The notes under the pieces were generated by a model, which searched no databases, was not told where the DNA came from, and worked only from the letters and a program-made list of their open reading frames with translations. DNA of 64,000 bases from Saprospiraceae bacterium (lineage in GTDB: Bacteria > Bacteroidota > Bacteroidia > Chitinophagales > Saprospiraceae), in NCBI GenBank assembly GCA_016711125.1, contig JADJTQ010000001.1, positions 310,001 through 374,000 of the forward strand, in the 5' to 3' direction. The position numbers and the translations under genes are program-made. Below are positions 1 through 9,598 of this stretch, one piece after another (within the stretch, counting starts at the first letter, position 1; every line of letters starts with the position of its first letter).

Positions 1-9
1 TTTCACTTC

Positions 10-1371
10 TTGCTTTCGGAGGAAGGTATTCATCTTATCAAATATCAGGAATTGGAATCAGGAGATAAAAACGAATTGAAAAAGACCCTGGGGCCCTACA
101 TGTTGTGGGGTCTGGGTGTGGGATATGTGATTTCGGGCATGTATTTTGGCTGGAATCTGGGTTTGGAAAAAGGTGGTACGTTGGGCTTGGCAGTAGCTAC
201 CTTCTTTATCATCATAATGTACTTGGCGTTTACTTTTAGCTACACAGAACTTGCGTGTTCGATTCCCAAGGCTGGTGGTGCTTTTGATTATGCCTTTCGT
301 GCTCTGGGCAAAAATTGGGGATTTCTAGGAGGCATGGCACAAAATATAGAGTTCATTTTTGCCCCACCGGCAATTGCCTTTGCTATTGGAGCTTATTTGA
401 ATATCTTGCTTCCTTCAATTCCGATCCTTGGCATCGCCATCTTTGCGTATTTTGTTTTTACTGCTTTAAATATATATGGTGTTCAAGCTGCGGCTTCCTT
501 TGAGTTGATCATTACGGTGATTGCAGTGATAGGGTTACTCATATTTGCTGGTGCCACCTTGCCGGAATTTAAATGGGAAAATCTCTCTTACAATGCACTG
601 CCTAATGGGTGGACCGGAGCATTTGCAGCGTTACCTTTTGCCATTTGGTTTTTCCTGGCCATTGAGGGGGTGGCAAACGTAGCTGAAGAGACGATCAATC
701 CTCAGAGGAATGTCTTGATCGGATTTGGTTCGGCGATATTAACCTTGGTAATACTTTGTATTATCACTTTCGCTTCTTCCGTGGGTCTCGGTGGCTGGGA
801 GGTTATTGTTTTTCCAGAGGCCGGGGCTGATCCTTCAGACTCTCCGCTGCCTTTAGCGATGGCTCACTCGGTGGGGCAAAGTCACTTTTTATACAAGCTT
901 GTCACCTTTATTGGTTTGTTTGGTCTGATCGCCTCATTTCATGGAATTATCCTGGCTGCAGGTCGGGCAACATTTGAATTTGGCAGAGTAGGATTTGCTC
1001 CCAGGAATTTGGGCCTCGTTCACCGAAAATTCAAAACACCCGCCAATGCACTTTTGGTAAATATGGGGATTGGCATTGTGGCACTTTTAACCGGCAAAAC
1101 GAGTGAAATTATTACGATCGCCTGCTTTGGTGCCCTTAGTTTATATATCATATCAATGATTTCACTGTTGGTACTTCGAAAAAAAGAGCCCGATCTCGTC
1201 AGGCCTTTTAAAGTTCCATTTTATCCGTTATCTCCCATCGTTGCATTGGTCATTGCTGCAATTGCTTTTGTTGCCATCGTAGTATATAATCCTATCTTAG
1301 CCTTGATTTATTTGGGCCTCATGAGCCTCACTTATATCTGGTTTAGAATTGCTTACCAGGAGAAAAGCTGA
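10..1371 (+). CDS. APC-family amino acid/ethanolamine permease
   Basis: Inner-membrane transporter of the amino acid-polyamine-organocation superfamily, about 453 residues with roughly twelve hydrophobic segments. The N-terminal stretch LKKTLGPYMLWGLGVGYVIS and the following FGWNLGL and IEFIFAPPAIA resemble ethanolamine permeases of the Eat type (family recall, not a search). The frame is open from the window edge and the first codon used is TTG at 10, so the true start may lie upstream. It is first in a co-directional set with a gamma-glutamyl ligase, an alcohol dehydrogenase, an aldehyde dehydrogenase and an amidotransferase, which supports uptake of ethanolamine or a related amine. A different amino acid substrate cannot be excluded. 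Confidence 0.85.
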   Translation: MLSEEGIHLIKYQELESGDKNELKKTLGPYMLWGLGVGYVISGMYFGWNLGLEKGGTLGLAVATFFIIIMYLAFTFSYTELACSIPKAGGAFDYAFRALGKNWGFLGGMAQNIEFIFAPPAIAFAIGAYLNILLPSIPILGIAIFAYFVFTALNIYGVQAAASFELIITVIAVIGLLIFAGATLPEFKWENLSYNALPNGWTGAFAALPFAIWFFLAIEGVANVAEETINPQRNVLIGFGSAILTLVILCIITFASSVGLGGWEVIVFPEAGADPSDSPLPLAMAHSVGQSHFLYKLVTFIGLFGLIASFHGIILAAGRATFEFGRVGFAPRNLGLVHRKFKTPANALLVNMGIGIVALLTGKTSEIITIACFGALSLYIISMISLLVLRKKEPDLVRPFKVPFYPLSPIVALVIAAIAFVAIVVYNPILALIYLGLMSLTYIWFRIAYQEKS

Positions 1372-1411
1372 TTATATTTGATGCCCTGATGCTTTGGGGA
1401 AAAATAGAGGA

Positions 1412-2787
1412 ATGGAACAAAAAGGTTTGCTGGATCTCACTCAATTGCAGCACAAAGTAGACTCCGGAGAGGTTGAAACAGTCATTGTCGCCTTTACGGA
1501 TCATTATGGACGGCTGGTAGGAAAACGGTTTGACGCGGATTTCTTTTTGGAGAGCTGTATTAAAGATGGTACCCATAGTTGCAACTACCTACTTACTACC
1601 GATATGGAAATGGAGCCGGTACCTGGCTATACATTTGCCAATTGGGAGTTGGGTTATGGTGATTTTCACCTGGTTCCGGATTTGTCGACCTTGCGTGACG
1701 CTAGTTGGTTAGACAGGACGGCCCTGGTTTTGTGTGACCTCGAAAACGAGAAGGCTCACGATCCCATTTGGGTAGCCCCGCGATCCATTTTACGGAAACA
1801 AATCGAAGCAGTAAACACCTTGGGGTTTGACTGTTTTACCGCATCCGAACTGGAGTATTATTTATTTGATGATTCATATCGAACTGCATTTGAAAAAGGA
1901 TATCAGCGTTTACAACCATCGGGATGGTATCTCGAAGACTACCATATTATGCAGGGCAGCAGAAATGAGTCTTTTACTGCGGCAGCCCGGCGACATTTGA
2001 AGTATTCGGGAGTGCCAGTCGAAACTTCGAAAGGAGAATGGGGCCTTGGACAGCATGAATTGAATGTGCAATATGCCGAAGTCCTTGATATGGCCGACCG
2101 GCATGTGATCTATAAGCAATGCCTTAAAGAGTTGGCTGACAGTATGGGCATCTCGGTAAGCTTCATGGCCAAATTTGACTCGGAGAGGGCTGGTTCAAGT
2201 TGTCATATTCACATGAGTCTATGGCAGAAAGGTGAAAATGTTTTTGTGGGAGATCAGCCATTGGGTCCGATAATGGGTTCGGAATTATTCCGCTGGTTCT
2301 TGGGCGGATGGATTAAACATGTGCCGGACGTGATGCCCTTTTATGCCCCGACTATTAATTCATACAAACGCTTTGTCGACGCTTCGTGGGCCCCAACCCG
2401 TTTGGCCTGGAGTTATGACAATCGTACTGCTGGGTTTCGAGTAGTGGGTAAAGGATCAGGTCTGCGAATTGAATGTCGCATACCAGGGGCAGATTGCAAC
2501 CCGTATCTTGCGTTTGCAGCATCTCTGGCTTCGGGCCTGGACGGTATTAAAATCAAATTGAACCGCCCGACTGTTTTGAGGGGGATATTTATGCAGCTAG
2601 GCATCTTGCCCGGGTGCCATATACACTGCAGGAATCGGTTGATCAATTTGCCTCTAGTGATTTCGCAAAGAATGTTTTTGGAAAGGAAGTTGTAGAGCAC
2701 TACACTCATTTTTTTCGAAAAGAAATTGAGGCTTATAATATGTCAGTGACCGATTGGGAAAGAAGACGATATTTCGAACGAATTTAA
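1412..2787 (+). pseudogene. Glutamine synthetase-like gamma-glutamyl ligase (PuuA/GlnA4 type), frameshifted as given
   Basis: ATP-dependent glutamate-amine ligase of the glutamine synthetase superfamily. Visible motifs in order are SELEYYLF (metal ligand region), GQHELNVQYAEVLD, SSCHIHMSLW and NRTAGFRVVG, followed by RIPGADCNPYLAF. The frame is lost in the C run at 2566-2568. Adding one C restores the family C-terminus (DCFEGDIYAARHL to WERRRYFERI) and moves the stop to 2785-2787. I prefer the ATG at 1412 to the upstream TTG at 1394. Its position after an ethanolamine-type permease and before oxidising enzymes points to gamma-glutamylation of an amine rather than ammonia assimilation. The restored protein would be about 459 residues, normal for the family. 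The lesion may be a sequencing error. Confidence 0.85.
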
Positions 2788-2799
2788 GTATCAAAATCT

Positions 2800-3573
2800 A
2801 TGAGGTTAGAAAATAAAGTGGCATTAATCACCGGAGCAGGTAATGGTATTGGCAGAGCCACCGCTTTATTATTTGCTGCGGAAGGTGCGAAGATTGTGGC
2901 CGTAGACCTGAAGGATAAGGATGGTTTGGAAACAGTGAAAATGATCAAGGAGCAAGGATATTCTGGCATCTTTGTTCATGCCGATGTATCTAAGTCGGCT
3001 GATTGTGAGCATATGATTTCTGAGGCTGAGAGTACCTTTGGTCAACTGAATATTTTATTTAATAATGCTGGAATTATGCATGACGATGATGGTGATGCTG
3101 TTAGCACGGAAGAGTCTGTTTGGGATCTCACTATGAACGTTAATGTAAAGAGTGTTTTTTTCGGATGCAAATACGGGATACCTGCTCTTCGACGTGCCGG
3201 TGGTGGCTCAATCATTAACACTGCTTCATTTGTAGCTCTCCTCGGAGCGGCGACTCCACAACTAGCATATACAGCGAGCAAAGGAGCGGTTTTATCCATG
3301 ACTCGTGAGCTTGCCGTGATTCATGCCCGGGAAAATATCCGGGTAAATGCACTATGCCCCGGACCCCTGCGAACAGAATTATTAATGAATTTTCTAAATA
3401 CGGAAGCTAAAAAACAAAGGCGATTGGTGCATGTGCCAATGGGCAGATTTGGCGAGGCTCGCGAAATTGCAAATGCGGTTCTTTTTCTTGCATCTGAGGA
3501 ATCTTCATATATCACGGGCACTGAATTTCTAGTCGATGGAGGTATTACGGCTGCATACGTTACTCCGGAATAA
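2800..3573 (+). CDS. Short-chain dehydrogenase/reductase (SDR)
   Basis: Classical SDR of 257 residues with the Rossmann cofactor motif TGAGNGIG near residues 11-18, the NNAG motif, a catalytic serine segment (INTASF) and the YTASK motif near residues 157-161. An acidic residue after the second strand (VAVDLKD) suggests NAD+ preference. It starts 12 bases after the restored stop of the ligase gene, so the two are probably cotranscribed. In the Puu putrescine pathway this step is taken by a flavin amine oxidase. An alcohol dehydrogenase here would instead suit gamma-glutamylethanolamide, whose free end is an alcohol. That assignment is inference; many SDRs cannot be assigned a substrate from sequence. 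Confidence 0.9.
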   Translation: MRLENKVALITGAGNGIGRATALLFAAEGAKIVAVDLKDKDGLETVKMIKEQGYSGIFVHADVSKSADCEHMISEAESTFGQLNILFNNAGIMHDDDGDAVSTEESVWDLTMNVNVKSVFFGCKYGIPALRRAGGGSIINTASFVALLGAATPQLAYTASKGAVLSMTRELAVIHARENIRVNALCPGPLRTELLMNFLNTEAKKQRRLVHVPMGRFGEAREIANAVLFLASEESSYITGTEFLVDGGITAAYVTPE

Positions 3574-3681
3574 CCTGGGAGGGTTTCTTCTTGGGCCCAC
3601 TTCGAAAATAATACTCAACTAAAGTTAGCGCAGTCTTACCTTTAAAGGGAATACGCCAAATTAATCACCAAAATTTGATTG

Positions 3682-5076
3682 ATGTCAAACCGCACTTTTC
3701 AAATAATTAGTCCCATTGATAACTCAGTTTACGCTGAAAGGGAAATAGCCTCTGAAAAGAATATTCACGATACCATTTCGATTGGGAAAAAGGCTCAATT
3801 AATTTGGAAAAAGACTTCCATTCAGGATCGTGCTGAGATTTGCCGGAAGGCGGTGGATTATTTTGTTAGTCACTCCGATATTATAGGAGAGGAATTGACC
3901 TGGCAAATGGGTCGCCCGATCCGTTATACTCCTTTTGAAATTACCAAAGGATTTAAAGAGCGGGCTGAATATATGATTCAGATTGCGGAGGAAACACTCA
4001 GTGAGAAGATCATTGAAAGATCGGACAATTTCTATCGCTTTTTGAGACGTGAGCCATTGGGTTTGATACTGGTTTTGGCCCCATGGAATTATCCTTATTT
4101 AACTTCAGTCAACACCATCATTCCTGCAATTATGGCAGGAAATACGGTCATATTGAAACATGCCCAGCAAACACCGTTATGTGCTGAACGTTATGCAGAA
4201 GCGTTTGCTTATGCGGGATTGCCGGAAGGTGTATTTCAATATCTGCAGCTGAGCCATGCACAGGTATCTCTAATAATAGAAGATCCCAGAGTCGATTATG
4301 TAGCATTCACCGGTTCAGTGCCGGGAGGCAAAGCTGTCCAGAAAGCAATTGGAGAAAGATTTATTGGGTCCGGACTCGAATTGGGAGGTAAAGATCCGGC
4401 CTATGTAAGATCTGATGCCAATTTGGAGTATGCCATCGAAAATCTCGTTGATGGATCTTTTTTTAATTCCGGTCAATCGTGTTGTGGCATCGAACGGATT
4501 TATGTGCAGGAGTCATTATTTAATTCATTTGTGGAAGGTTTTGTTGAGCTTACAAAAAAATATGTTTTAGACAATCCCTTATTGCCGGAAACTACGTTGG
4601 GTCCGATGGTCAGGACCAATGCGGCTGATTATGCAAATGATCAGATTGGTAGAGCAATTCAGGCAGGTGCCAGGACATTAATTGATCCAAGAATATTTAA
4701 ACGACATCAGATAGGCACTCCCTACATGGCACCGCAAGTTTTGATGGATGTCAATCATTCAATGGAGGTTATGCGGGAAGAAACCTTTGCTCCGGTGGTA
4801 GGTATTATGCCTGTAAAAAGTGATTCAGAAGCAATCACACTAATGAATGACAGTAGATACGGATTAACCGCTTCGGTGTGGACCCAAGATATGGATACTG
4901 CCTTGCAAATTGCCGATCTGATCGAAACCGGTACTTGCTTTATGAATCGATGTGATTATTTGGACCCGGCCTTAGCTTGGACGGGTGTCAAGGACTCCGG
5001 CAGAGGAGTTACCTTGTCAAGTATTGGATATGAAATACTTACTCGGCCTAAATCATTTCATTTAAAATCCATCTAA
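3682..5076 (+). CDS. NAD(P)+-dependent aldehyde dehydrogenase
   Basis: Aldehyde dehydrogenase superfamily, about 464 residues from the ATG at 3682 (a TTG at 3679 directly precedes it). The oxyanion/cofactor segment APWNYPY, the glutamate motif LELGGKDP (near residue 233) and the nucleophile motif FNSGQSCCGIER (near residue 267) are all present, so the enzyme looks active. It oxidises an aldehyde to a carboxylate. In this cluster the likely substrate is a gamma-glutamylated aldehyde, analogous to PuuC. About 100 bases separate it from the SDR gene and another 110 from the amidotransferase. Semialdehyde substrates outside this route remain possible. Confidence 0.93.
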   Translation: MSNRTFQIISPIDNSVYAEREIASEKNIHDTISIGKKAQLIWKKTSIQDRAEICRKAVDYFVSHSDIIGEELTWQMGRPIRYTPFEITKGFKERAEYMIQIAEETLSEKIIERSDNFYRFLRREPLGLILVLAPWNYPYLTSVNTIIPAIMAGNTVILKHAQQTPLCAERYAEAFAYAGLPEGVFQYLQLSHAQVSLIIEDPRVDYVAFTGSVPGGKAVQKAIGERFIGSGLELGGKDPAYVRSDANLEYAIENLVDGSFFNSGQSCCGIERIYVQESLFNSFVEGFVELTKKYVLDNPLLPETTLGPMVRTNAADYANDQIGRAIQAGARTLIDPRIFKRHQIGTPYMAPQVLMDVNHSMEVMREETFAPVVGIMPVKSDSEAITLMNDSRYGLTASVWTQDMDTALQIADLIETGTCFMNRCDYLDPALAWTGVKDSGRGVTLSSIGYEILTRPKSFHLKSI

Positions 5077-5186
5077 AGAATATTCGAGATTCTTATTTGA
5101 AGGTTGTGAATTGTAATAAGTTATAGGCTATATTTAATTGCGAATCGCAACACAAATGCTTAAATAGATCGTAAAGACAAACCAAT

Positions 5187-5879
5187 TTGAAAGTCGGATT
5201 ATTGCAATGTGATCATGTAGCCGAACATCTGCAAAATATTGGAGGTGACTATCCTCAGATGTTTCAAAAATTACTCCCCGGTTTAGATTTTGTGACATAT
5301 GATGTTTGTCATAGACAGTTTCCTGAAAATTTGCAAGATTGTGACGCCTATATAACAACCGGATCCAAGTTTTCAGTGTATGATGATTTGCCTTGGATAC
5401 AACAATTAAAAGAATTGGTTGCGGAAATTTATATTCGGGATAAATATTACATCGGAATATGTTTTGGACATCAAATGCTGGCCGAGGCATTGGGTGGCAA
5501 GGTCGCAAAAGGATCAAAAGGCTGGTGTGTAGGTAATCATGCTTTCTTAATCCAAGAAAAGAAAGAATGGATGACTCCATTTCAAGATACATTTAATATA
5601 CTGATGAGCTGTCAGGATCAGGTTAAAATCATGCCGGAGAATGCCCAAATGCTGGCAAAATCGAAGGATTGCGAAATAGGTATGTTTCAGGTGGGCGATA
5701 AAATGCTGGGCATTCAGGGTCATCCTGAATTTCCAAAGGACTACAGCCGGGCTCTAATGCACGAACGATCTGAAAAAATCGGAAGTGAAAGAACACTACT
5801 GGGATTAGAGAGTCTCGAAGAGCCCCTTCATGTTGATGTGATCGAAAAATGGATTAGGAATTTCCTAGGAGGTCATTAA
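5187..5879 (+). CDS. Class I glutamine amidotransferase-like hydrolase
   Basis: Protein of 230 residues from a TTG start at 5187 (no better start nearby; the N-terminus MKVGLLQCDH is typical). It carries the nucleophile elbow GICFGHQ (Cys near residue 92) and the GHPEF motif supplying His and Glu, so the amidotransferase triad is complete. Stand-alone proteins of this kind include the GMP-synthase-like amidotransferases and gamma-glutamyl hydrolases. As the last gene of the amine cluster it could release glutamate from the gamma-glutamyl product, the role PuuD plays in the putrescine pathway (PuuD belongs to the same class I GATase fold). The role is inferred from context. Confidence 0.85.
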   Translation: MKVGLLQCDHVAEHLQNIGGDYPQMFQKLLPGLDFVTYDVCHRQFPENLQDCDAYITTGSKFSVYDDLPWIQQLKELVAEIYIRDKYYIGICFGHQMLAEALGGKVAKGSKGWCVGNHAFLIQEKKEWMTPFQDTFNILMSCQDQVKIMPENAQMLAKSKDCEIGMFQVGDKMLGIQGHPEFPKDYSRALMHERSEKIGSERTLLGLESLEEPLHVDVIEKWIRNFLGGH

Positions 5880-6165
5880 GGGATTCCCAAGCCTGGAGCT
5901 TGTGTCAGCCTACGCTTTAGGAGCTTCGGCAGACGGAGCCAGCCTACGCTTTAATAGCTTCGGCAGACGGAGAAAGGATTGGATAGCCTGGCTTGGAAGT
6001 TGAAGAGTTTTTGTGATTTGGAGTCGTGAGCTTACCAATCCCTACGGGCTTGGGAGTCTCACTCTGGAGTCGGATTTAAGGGATTCCCAAGCCTGGAGCT
6101 TGCGTCAGCCTACGCTTTAGGAGCTTCGGCAGACGGAGAAAGGATTGGATAGCCCGGTTTGAGAT
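5880..6165. repeat. RAYT-flanking palindromic repeats, left block
   Basis: Two copies of a unit beginning GGGATTCCCAAGCCTGGAGC and ending at AAAGGATTGGATAGCC plus a GGCTTGG half, separated by a second unit (GAGTCGTGAGCTTACC to GGGAGTCTCACTC). CCAAGCC pairs with GGCTTGG, CAATCC with GGATTG and GTGAG with CTCAC, so each unit can fold into a hairpin. A CAGCCTACGCTTTA-GAGCTTCGGCAGACGG insert sits in the first copy twice and in the second copy once. The block begins right after the amidotransferase stop and ends about 20 bases before the transposase. Confidence 0.85.
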
Positions 6166-6187
6166 GAATAATTAGTTAAATTTCTGG

Positions 6188-6834
6188 ATGAAAATCAACT
6201 ATTGGCAAGATTTTGAGAAGGCTGCTTTTATCACATTTATAATCATGCGGTCAGTGATCGAAATATTTTTGTTGCGGATAATGATTATCAGGATTTCCTT
6301 GAAAAGCACAAAAAGTATCTTTCTTGTGTATTCGAAATAGTATCCTATTGCCTTATGCCAAATCATTTTCATTTTATTGTTCAGGTGAAACCTGTAGAAA
6401 TGATTAGGACTAATGCTAAAAAAGAAATTTCTAGTGTGAGTTTAGCCTTTCAAAAGGGAGATGTTGATGTAAATTCTTTCGTCCTGGATCAATATCGAAG
6501 GTTCTTTAGTTCCTATTCATTAGCATTTAATTTTCGTCACGGTCATCGAGGTCCACTCTTTTTGAAGCGATTTAAAAGAGTTTCATTTGATCCAGACAGA
6601 AAGCTAGCCTCCATGATTTGTTACTTACATCATAATCCGATTCATCACGGATTTACTTCAAATTATAGTTCTTGGAAGTATTCTTCTTATTCGAGGTGTC
6701 TAGAAGCGATAGGAGACTATGAATTGGGATTTTCGAAAATAATCAAAGAATATTTCGGAGATAGTGAGAATTACCAGAAGTTGCATGATAATTATAAGGG
6801 TAAACAGAAGGAAGAGCTTGATCTTGAATCGTGA
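6188..6834 (+). pseudogene. REP-associated tyrosine transposase (RAYT, IS200-like Y1), frameshifted as given
   Basis: Single-strand DNA transposase of the HUH Y1 family associated with palindromic repeats. The histidine pair lies in MPNHFHFIVQ, and the C-terminal half carries the YLHHNPIHHG and WKYSSYS segments typical of RAYTs. From ATG 6188 the frame reads MKINYWQDFEKAAF. The family sequence needs a shift at 6218-6222 to read FYHIYNHAVSDRNIF, i.e. one missing G. Only the part from MPNHF (6355) is an uninterrupted frame. The stop codon at 6832-6834 lies inside the first GAATCGTGAGC repeat of the right block. Repeats on both sides and a distant copy at 16.3 kb suggest this family has moved in this genome. 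The catalytic Tyr cannot be assigned with certainty by eye. Confidence 0.8.
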
Positions 6835-7139
6835 GCTTATGGGAGTCTCACTACGGGTTAGGAATTAGGGACTCCCAAGCCTGGAGCGAAGAGCAAGGAT
6901 TGGATAGCCCGGCTTGGGAGTTAAAAGTTTTTGTGATTTGGAATCGTGAGCTTACCAATCCCTGCGGGCTTGGGAGTCTCACTCGGGAGTCGGATTTAAG
7001 GGATTCCCAAGCCTGGAGCGCAGCAGAAGGATTGGATAGCCCGGCTTGGAAGTTGAAGAGTTGTTTTGATTTATTCGAGTCGTGAGCTTACCAATCCCTA
7101 CGGGCTTGGGAGTCTCACTCTGGGCTTGAGAGTCTCACT
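6825..7139. repeat. RAYT-flanking palindromic repeats, right block
   Basis: Alternating copies of the same two hairpin units as in the left block: GAATCGTGAGC...GGGAGTCTCAC at about 6825-6853, GACTCCCAAGCC...GGCTTGGGAG at 6869-6921, then further copies to 7139. The last partial copy (GAGAGTCTCACTT) overlaps the stop codon of the minus-strand DUF1080 gene. The block contains an apparent 84-codon reading frame that simply translates the repeats and is not a gene. Confidence 0.85.
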
Positions 7140-7878
7140 TTAGCCGTTTAATATAAATATTTCTAAACTGCACAAGACTTGGTGGGCTGACCCATTCACC
7201 ATCTTTTTTGGAACCATGATGCTGTAACCCAATTGGTCCTTCCAATGGAATTTCCGGCAATAAAGCATTGTCAATGACCAAAATGCCATTGAGTTGAATA
7301 CTCATCCGATCACCCTTCATCGTAATTATAAAAGTATTCCATTCTCCAATATTTTTGTCAGCATTGGTGATTGGCGTAACCCCCCGTCTAACCGCTAAGG
7401 GCATCTCTTTATCCATGCGGTATCCATACACTTCTCCAGACCCGATTGGCCAGCCCCAGATATTCGCCTGACATTTTCCCTCTCCTCTCAGGAGAATACC
7501 CGAGTCTGAATCAGGCACCAACATAGTAATCTCGTTGCCTTTTTCATCTAATTTGTGAAGGCCACTGGGTAAAATAAGCGGTACCCGGGGATTTTTCCAG
7601 GGTGTTTCTTTGATCTTCCAATCCACATAAAGAATGTAGTCACCGTATAATTGATCCGACCATAAGTTTTTATCAATCGTTGATTCACTTTCAGCGTCGT
7701 AGTCTATTACCCCATCCAACACTTTCCAGTGTCCATTGTCACCCTCGGGTATCTTCCACCCGGTAAAATCCTTGCCGTTGAAAAGAGATGTAAATCCACT
7801 CGGAGGCTGGTTGTTCTGAGCTTGAATTTCAAAATAGTGACAAAACATCAAGAGAGTAACAGCGATGACTATTTTCAT
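7135..7878 (-). CDS. Secreted DUF1080 (3-keto-disaccharide hydrolase-like) protein
   Basis: Protein of 247 residues with an N-terminal signal peptide (MKIVIAVTLLMFCHYFEIQAQ) followed by one DUF1080 domain: GFTSLFNGKDFTGW at the start, DSDSGILLRGEGKCQANIWG and VYGYRMDKE in the middle, and GPIGLQHHGS near the end. The family has a concanavalin-like beta-sandwich; members are exported carbohydrate-active proteins, some of which hydrolyse 3-keto-glycosides. Next to two sulfatase genes on the same strand it probably acts on extracellular or periplasmic glycans. The gene is intact. Its 3' end touches the RAYT-type repeats. Confidence 0.88.
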   Translation of the reverse strand: MKIVIAVTLLMFCHYFEIQAQNNQPPSGFTSLFNGKDFTGWKIPEGDNGHWKVLDGVIDYDAESESTIDKNLWSDQLYGDYILYVDWKIKETPWKNPRVPLILPSGLHKLDEKGNEITMLVPDSDSGILLRGEGKCQANIWGWPIGSGEVYGYRMDKEMPLAVRRGVTPITNADKNIGEWNTFIITMKGDRMSIQLNGILVIDNALLPEIPLEGPIGLQHHGSKKDGEWVSPPSLVQFRNIYIKRLK

Positions 7879-7957
7879 GATTTAGATAGACTTTAAGTGG
7901 AAATGAAACTTACAAAATTTCTTGTTGGCAATTTGATTTATTTGCGAATCAACATTC

Positions 7958-8081
7958 CTAATTGATCATCGCTCTACCATCCGCATCAATATTATATGAA
8001 TTGTGGTCGCCTTCCGGAATAGGACGTTCGGTATTCTCACTGCATGCAAATAAGAACTGTAATAAGATTAAGCACGAATAT
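7958..8081 (-). other. Possible lipoprotein gene remnant
   Basis: A minus-strand open stretch reads LILLQFLFACSENTERPIPE and continues to NIDADGRAMIN with a stop at 7958. It resembles a short lipoprotein signal with lipobox cysteine, but I see no in-frame ATG or clear start. The overlapping frame VLNLITVLICMQ ends at once. It could be a very small lipoprotein with a frame error, a fragment left between the DUF1080 and sulfatase genes, or noncoding sequence. No family recognised. Confidence 0.2.
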
Positions 8082-8087
8082 CTTGGT

Positions 8088-9554
8088 CTAGAACCCTGGT
8101 TTACTGTTTGATATTGAGGCACCGGATTTAATTCCGGGCATTTCACCCCGGGGCACTTTATTAAAAGCTGGAACCTCGGACAACAACTCACCGGTGATCC
8201 TGTCAAATCCGTCGCCAGTAATTTTTGAGGGGATATTATCACCAGTCTCTATTACCCAGAAATCAAGTTGTGCACGGTAATACTTCAAAGTATCCTGTAA
8301 GGATGGTTTTGAGGCTATATTCCAGAGTTGTTCAGGATCTGCAGACAAATCAAATAATTCTTCAGCAGCCCGAGGAGTCATAAAATTATCGATTTGAGCA
8401 GCAGTGAGCTGGCCTAGTTTATAGATCGAATCGAGCGCTGCCTGTGACAAACTTCTTTTAGAATCTGCCGGACCCCCATTGGACAAATTGGGCCGGTTAT
8501 TTTTGACATACAAAAAATTGGTTGAGCGGATCATTCGCTCATGTGCTTCGTAATCATGCCAGTTGTGTTCGGAATAAACGAACTTTCGAAATGTCTTCTC
8601 GGGATGTTCGAGGAGCGATTTAAAACTCTTTCCCTAAAAATAGGGTGGCAAAGCAATACCTGCTATGTCAATGATGGTTGGTGCCAGATCTACAGCACTT
8701 ACCAAGCTGTTGCTAACTGTACCGTGAGTGATCATGCCGGGCCATTTGATGATCAGGGGTGTTTTCATACCACTGTCATAGACCCGGGTTTTGGCCCTGG
8801 GAAAAGGCATTCCGTTATCTGACATGATAATCACCATGGTATTATCACTGATGCCTTGAGCCTCAACTTCTTGCAATACCTGACCGACATAATAGTCCCA
8901 CCGGCTGATCTCGTGGTGGTAAGCCGCCAAATCTTGACGTGTTTCCTGGCAATCTACCAAATAGGGTGGTACTGCGATTTTAGCATGGTCAGGGGTTATT
9001 CCTTTATCGTCAAATTGCCAATCCCGGTGCGCATCTATCGCGGCAAACCAGGCAAAAAATGGCTTGTTCTTAGGTCTTTCTTGTAAGCACTTTACCCATC
9101 GTTCTTCCCCGCCAACTCCTGCTTCAGTCATTTCATAGGCTTGATCAAAGCAACGGAGGGCATCAGGTCCAAAATGCGATTTTCCCGACTGGACCGTATA
9201 ATAGCCAGCCTCCTGCAACAATAGTGGAAAGGGAATCTGCTCCTTGGGTAGGGGAGTATGAAGCTCAGCGGCACCGGTATTGTGCGGATATCTTCCCGTG
9301 ATGATGCTACAGCGGCTAGGGCTACAGCTACTGGCCGTGAGAAAGGCATTTCTCAAAAGGATGCCCTCTTTGGCAATCCGATCAATGTTGGGAGTATGAG
9401 CAACCGCACTTCCGTAACAGCCCAGATCATTCCAGCCGACATCATCAGCAATGATGTAAATGATGTTTGGTTTGTCTAATGGAGAAGCAGACATCTCCCA
9501 TGAGAAGAGGGCCAAAATGCAGACCGGCAAGTAAAGAAAGGTGCGGAGTTTCAA
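8088..9554 (-). pseudogene. Sulfatase (family S1, formylglycine-dependent), in-frame TAG as given
   Basis: Secreted arylsulfatase-type hydrolase, about 488 codons. A signal peptide (MKLRTFLYLPVCILALFSWE) precedes the metal-binding IIADDVGWNDLG and the CSPSR motif with Cys near residue 77, which is converted to formylglycine by a maturase not in this window; GRYPHNTG follows. A TAG at 8634-8636 interrupts the frame after GIALPPYF. The same frame continues GKSFKSLLEHPE, YSEHNWHDYEAHERMIRS and to a natural stop at 8088, so no indel is involved. One base change (for example CAG to TAG) explains it. Its substrate is unknown; a second sulfatase lies 44 bases upstream on the same strand. Confidence 0.85.
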
Positions 9555-9598
9555 TTTTATGATTTTCCTAAAGATATCAAGTCTTTTTAAAATGAAGA

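Noticed and set aside
6831..7085. 84-codon plus-strand frame after the transposase
   Set aside because: It translates the palindromic repeats (the same peptide pattern recurs twice), with no domain or start signal.
8634..8636. Stop-codon reassignment (TAG as sense)
   Set aside because: The three in-frame stops found are TAG, TAA and TGA, one each, and all three codons also end intact genes, so a changed genetic code does not fit.
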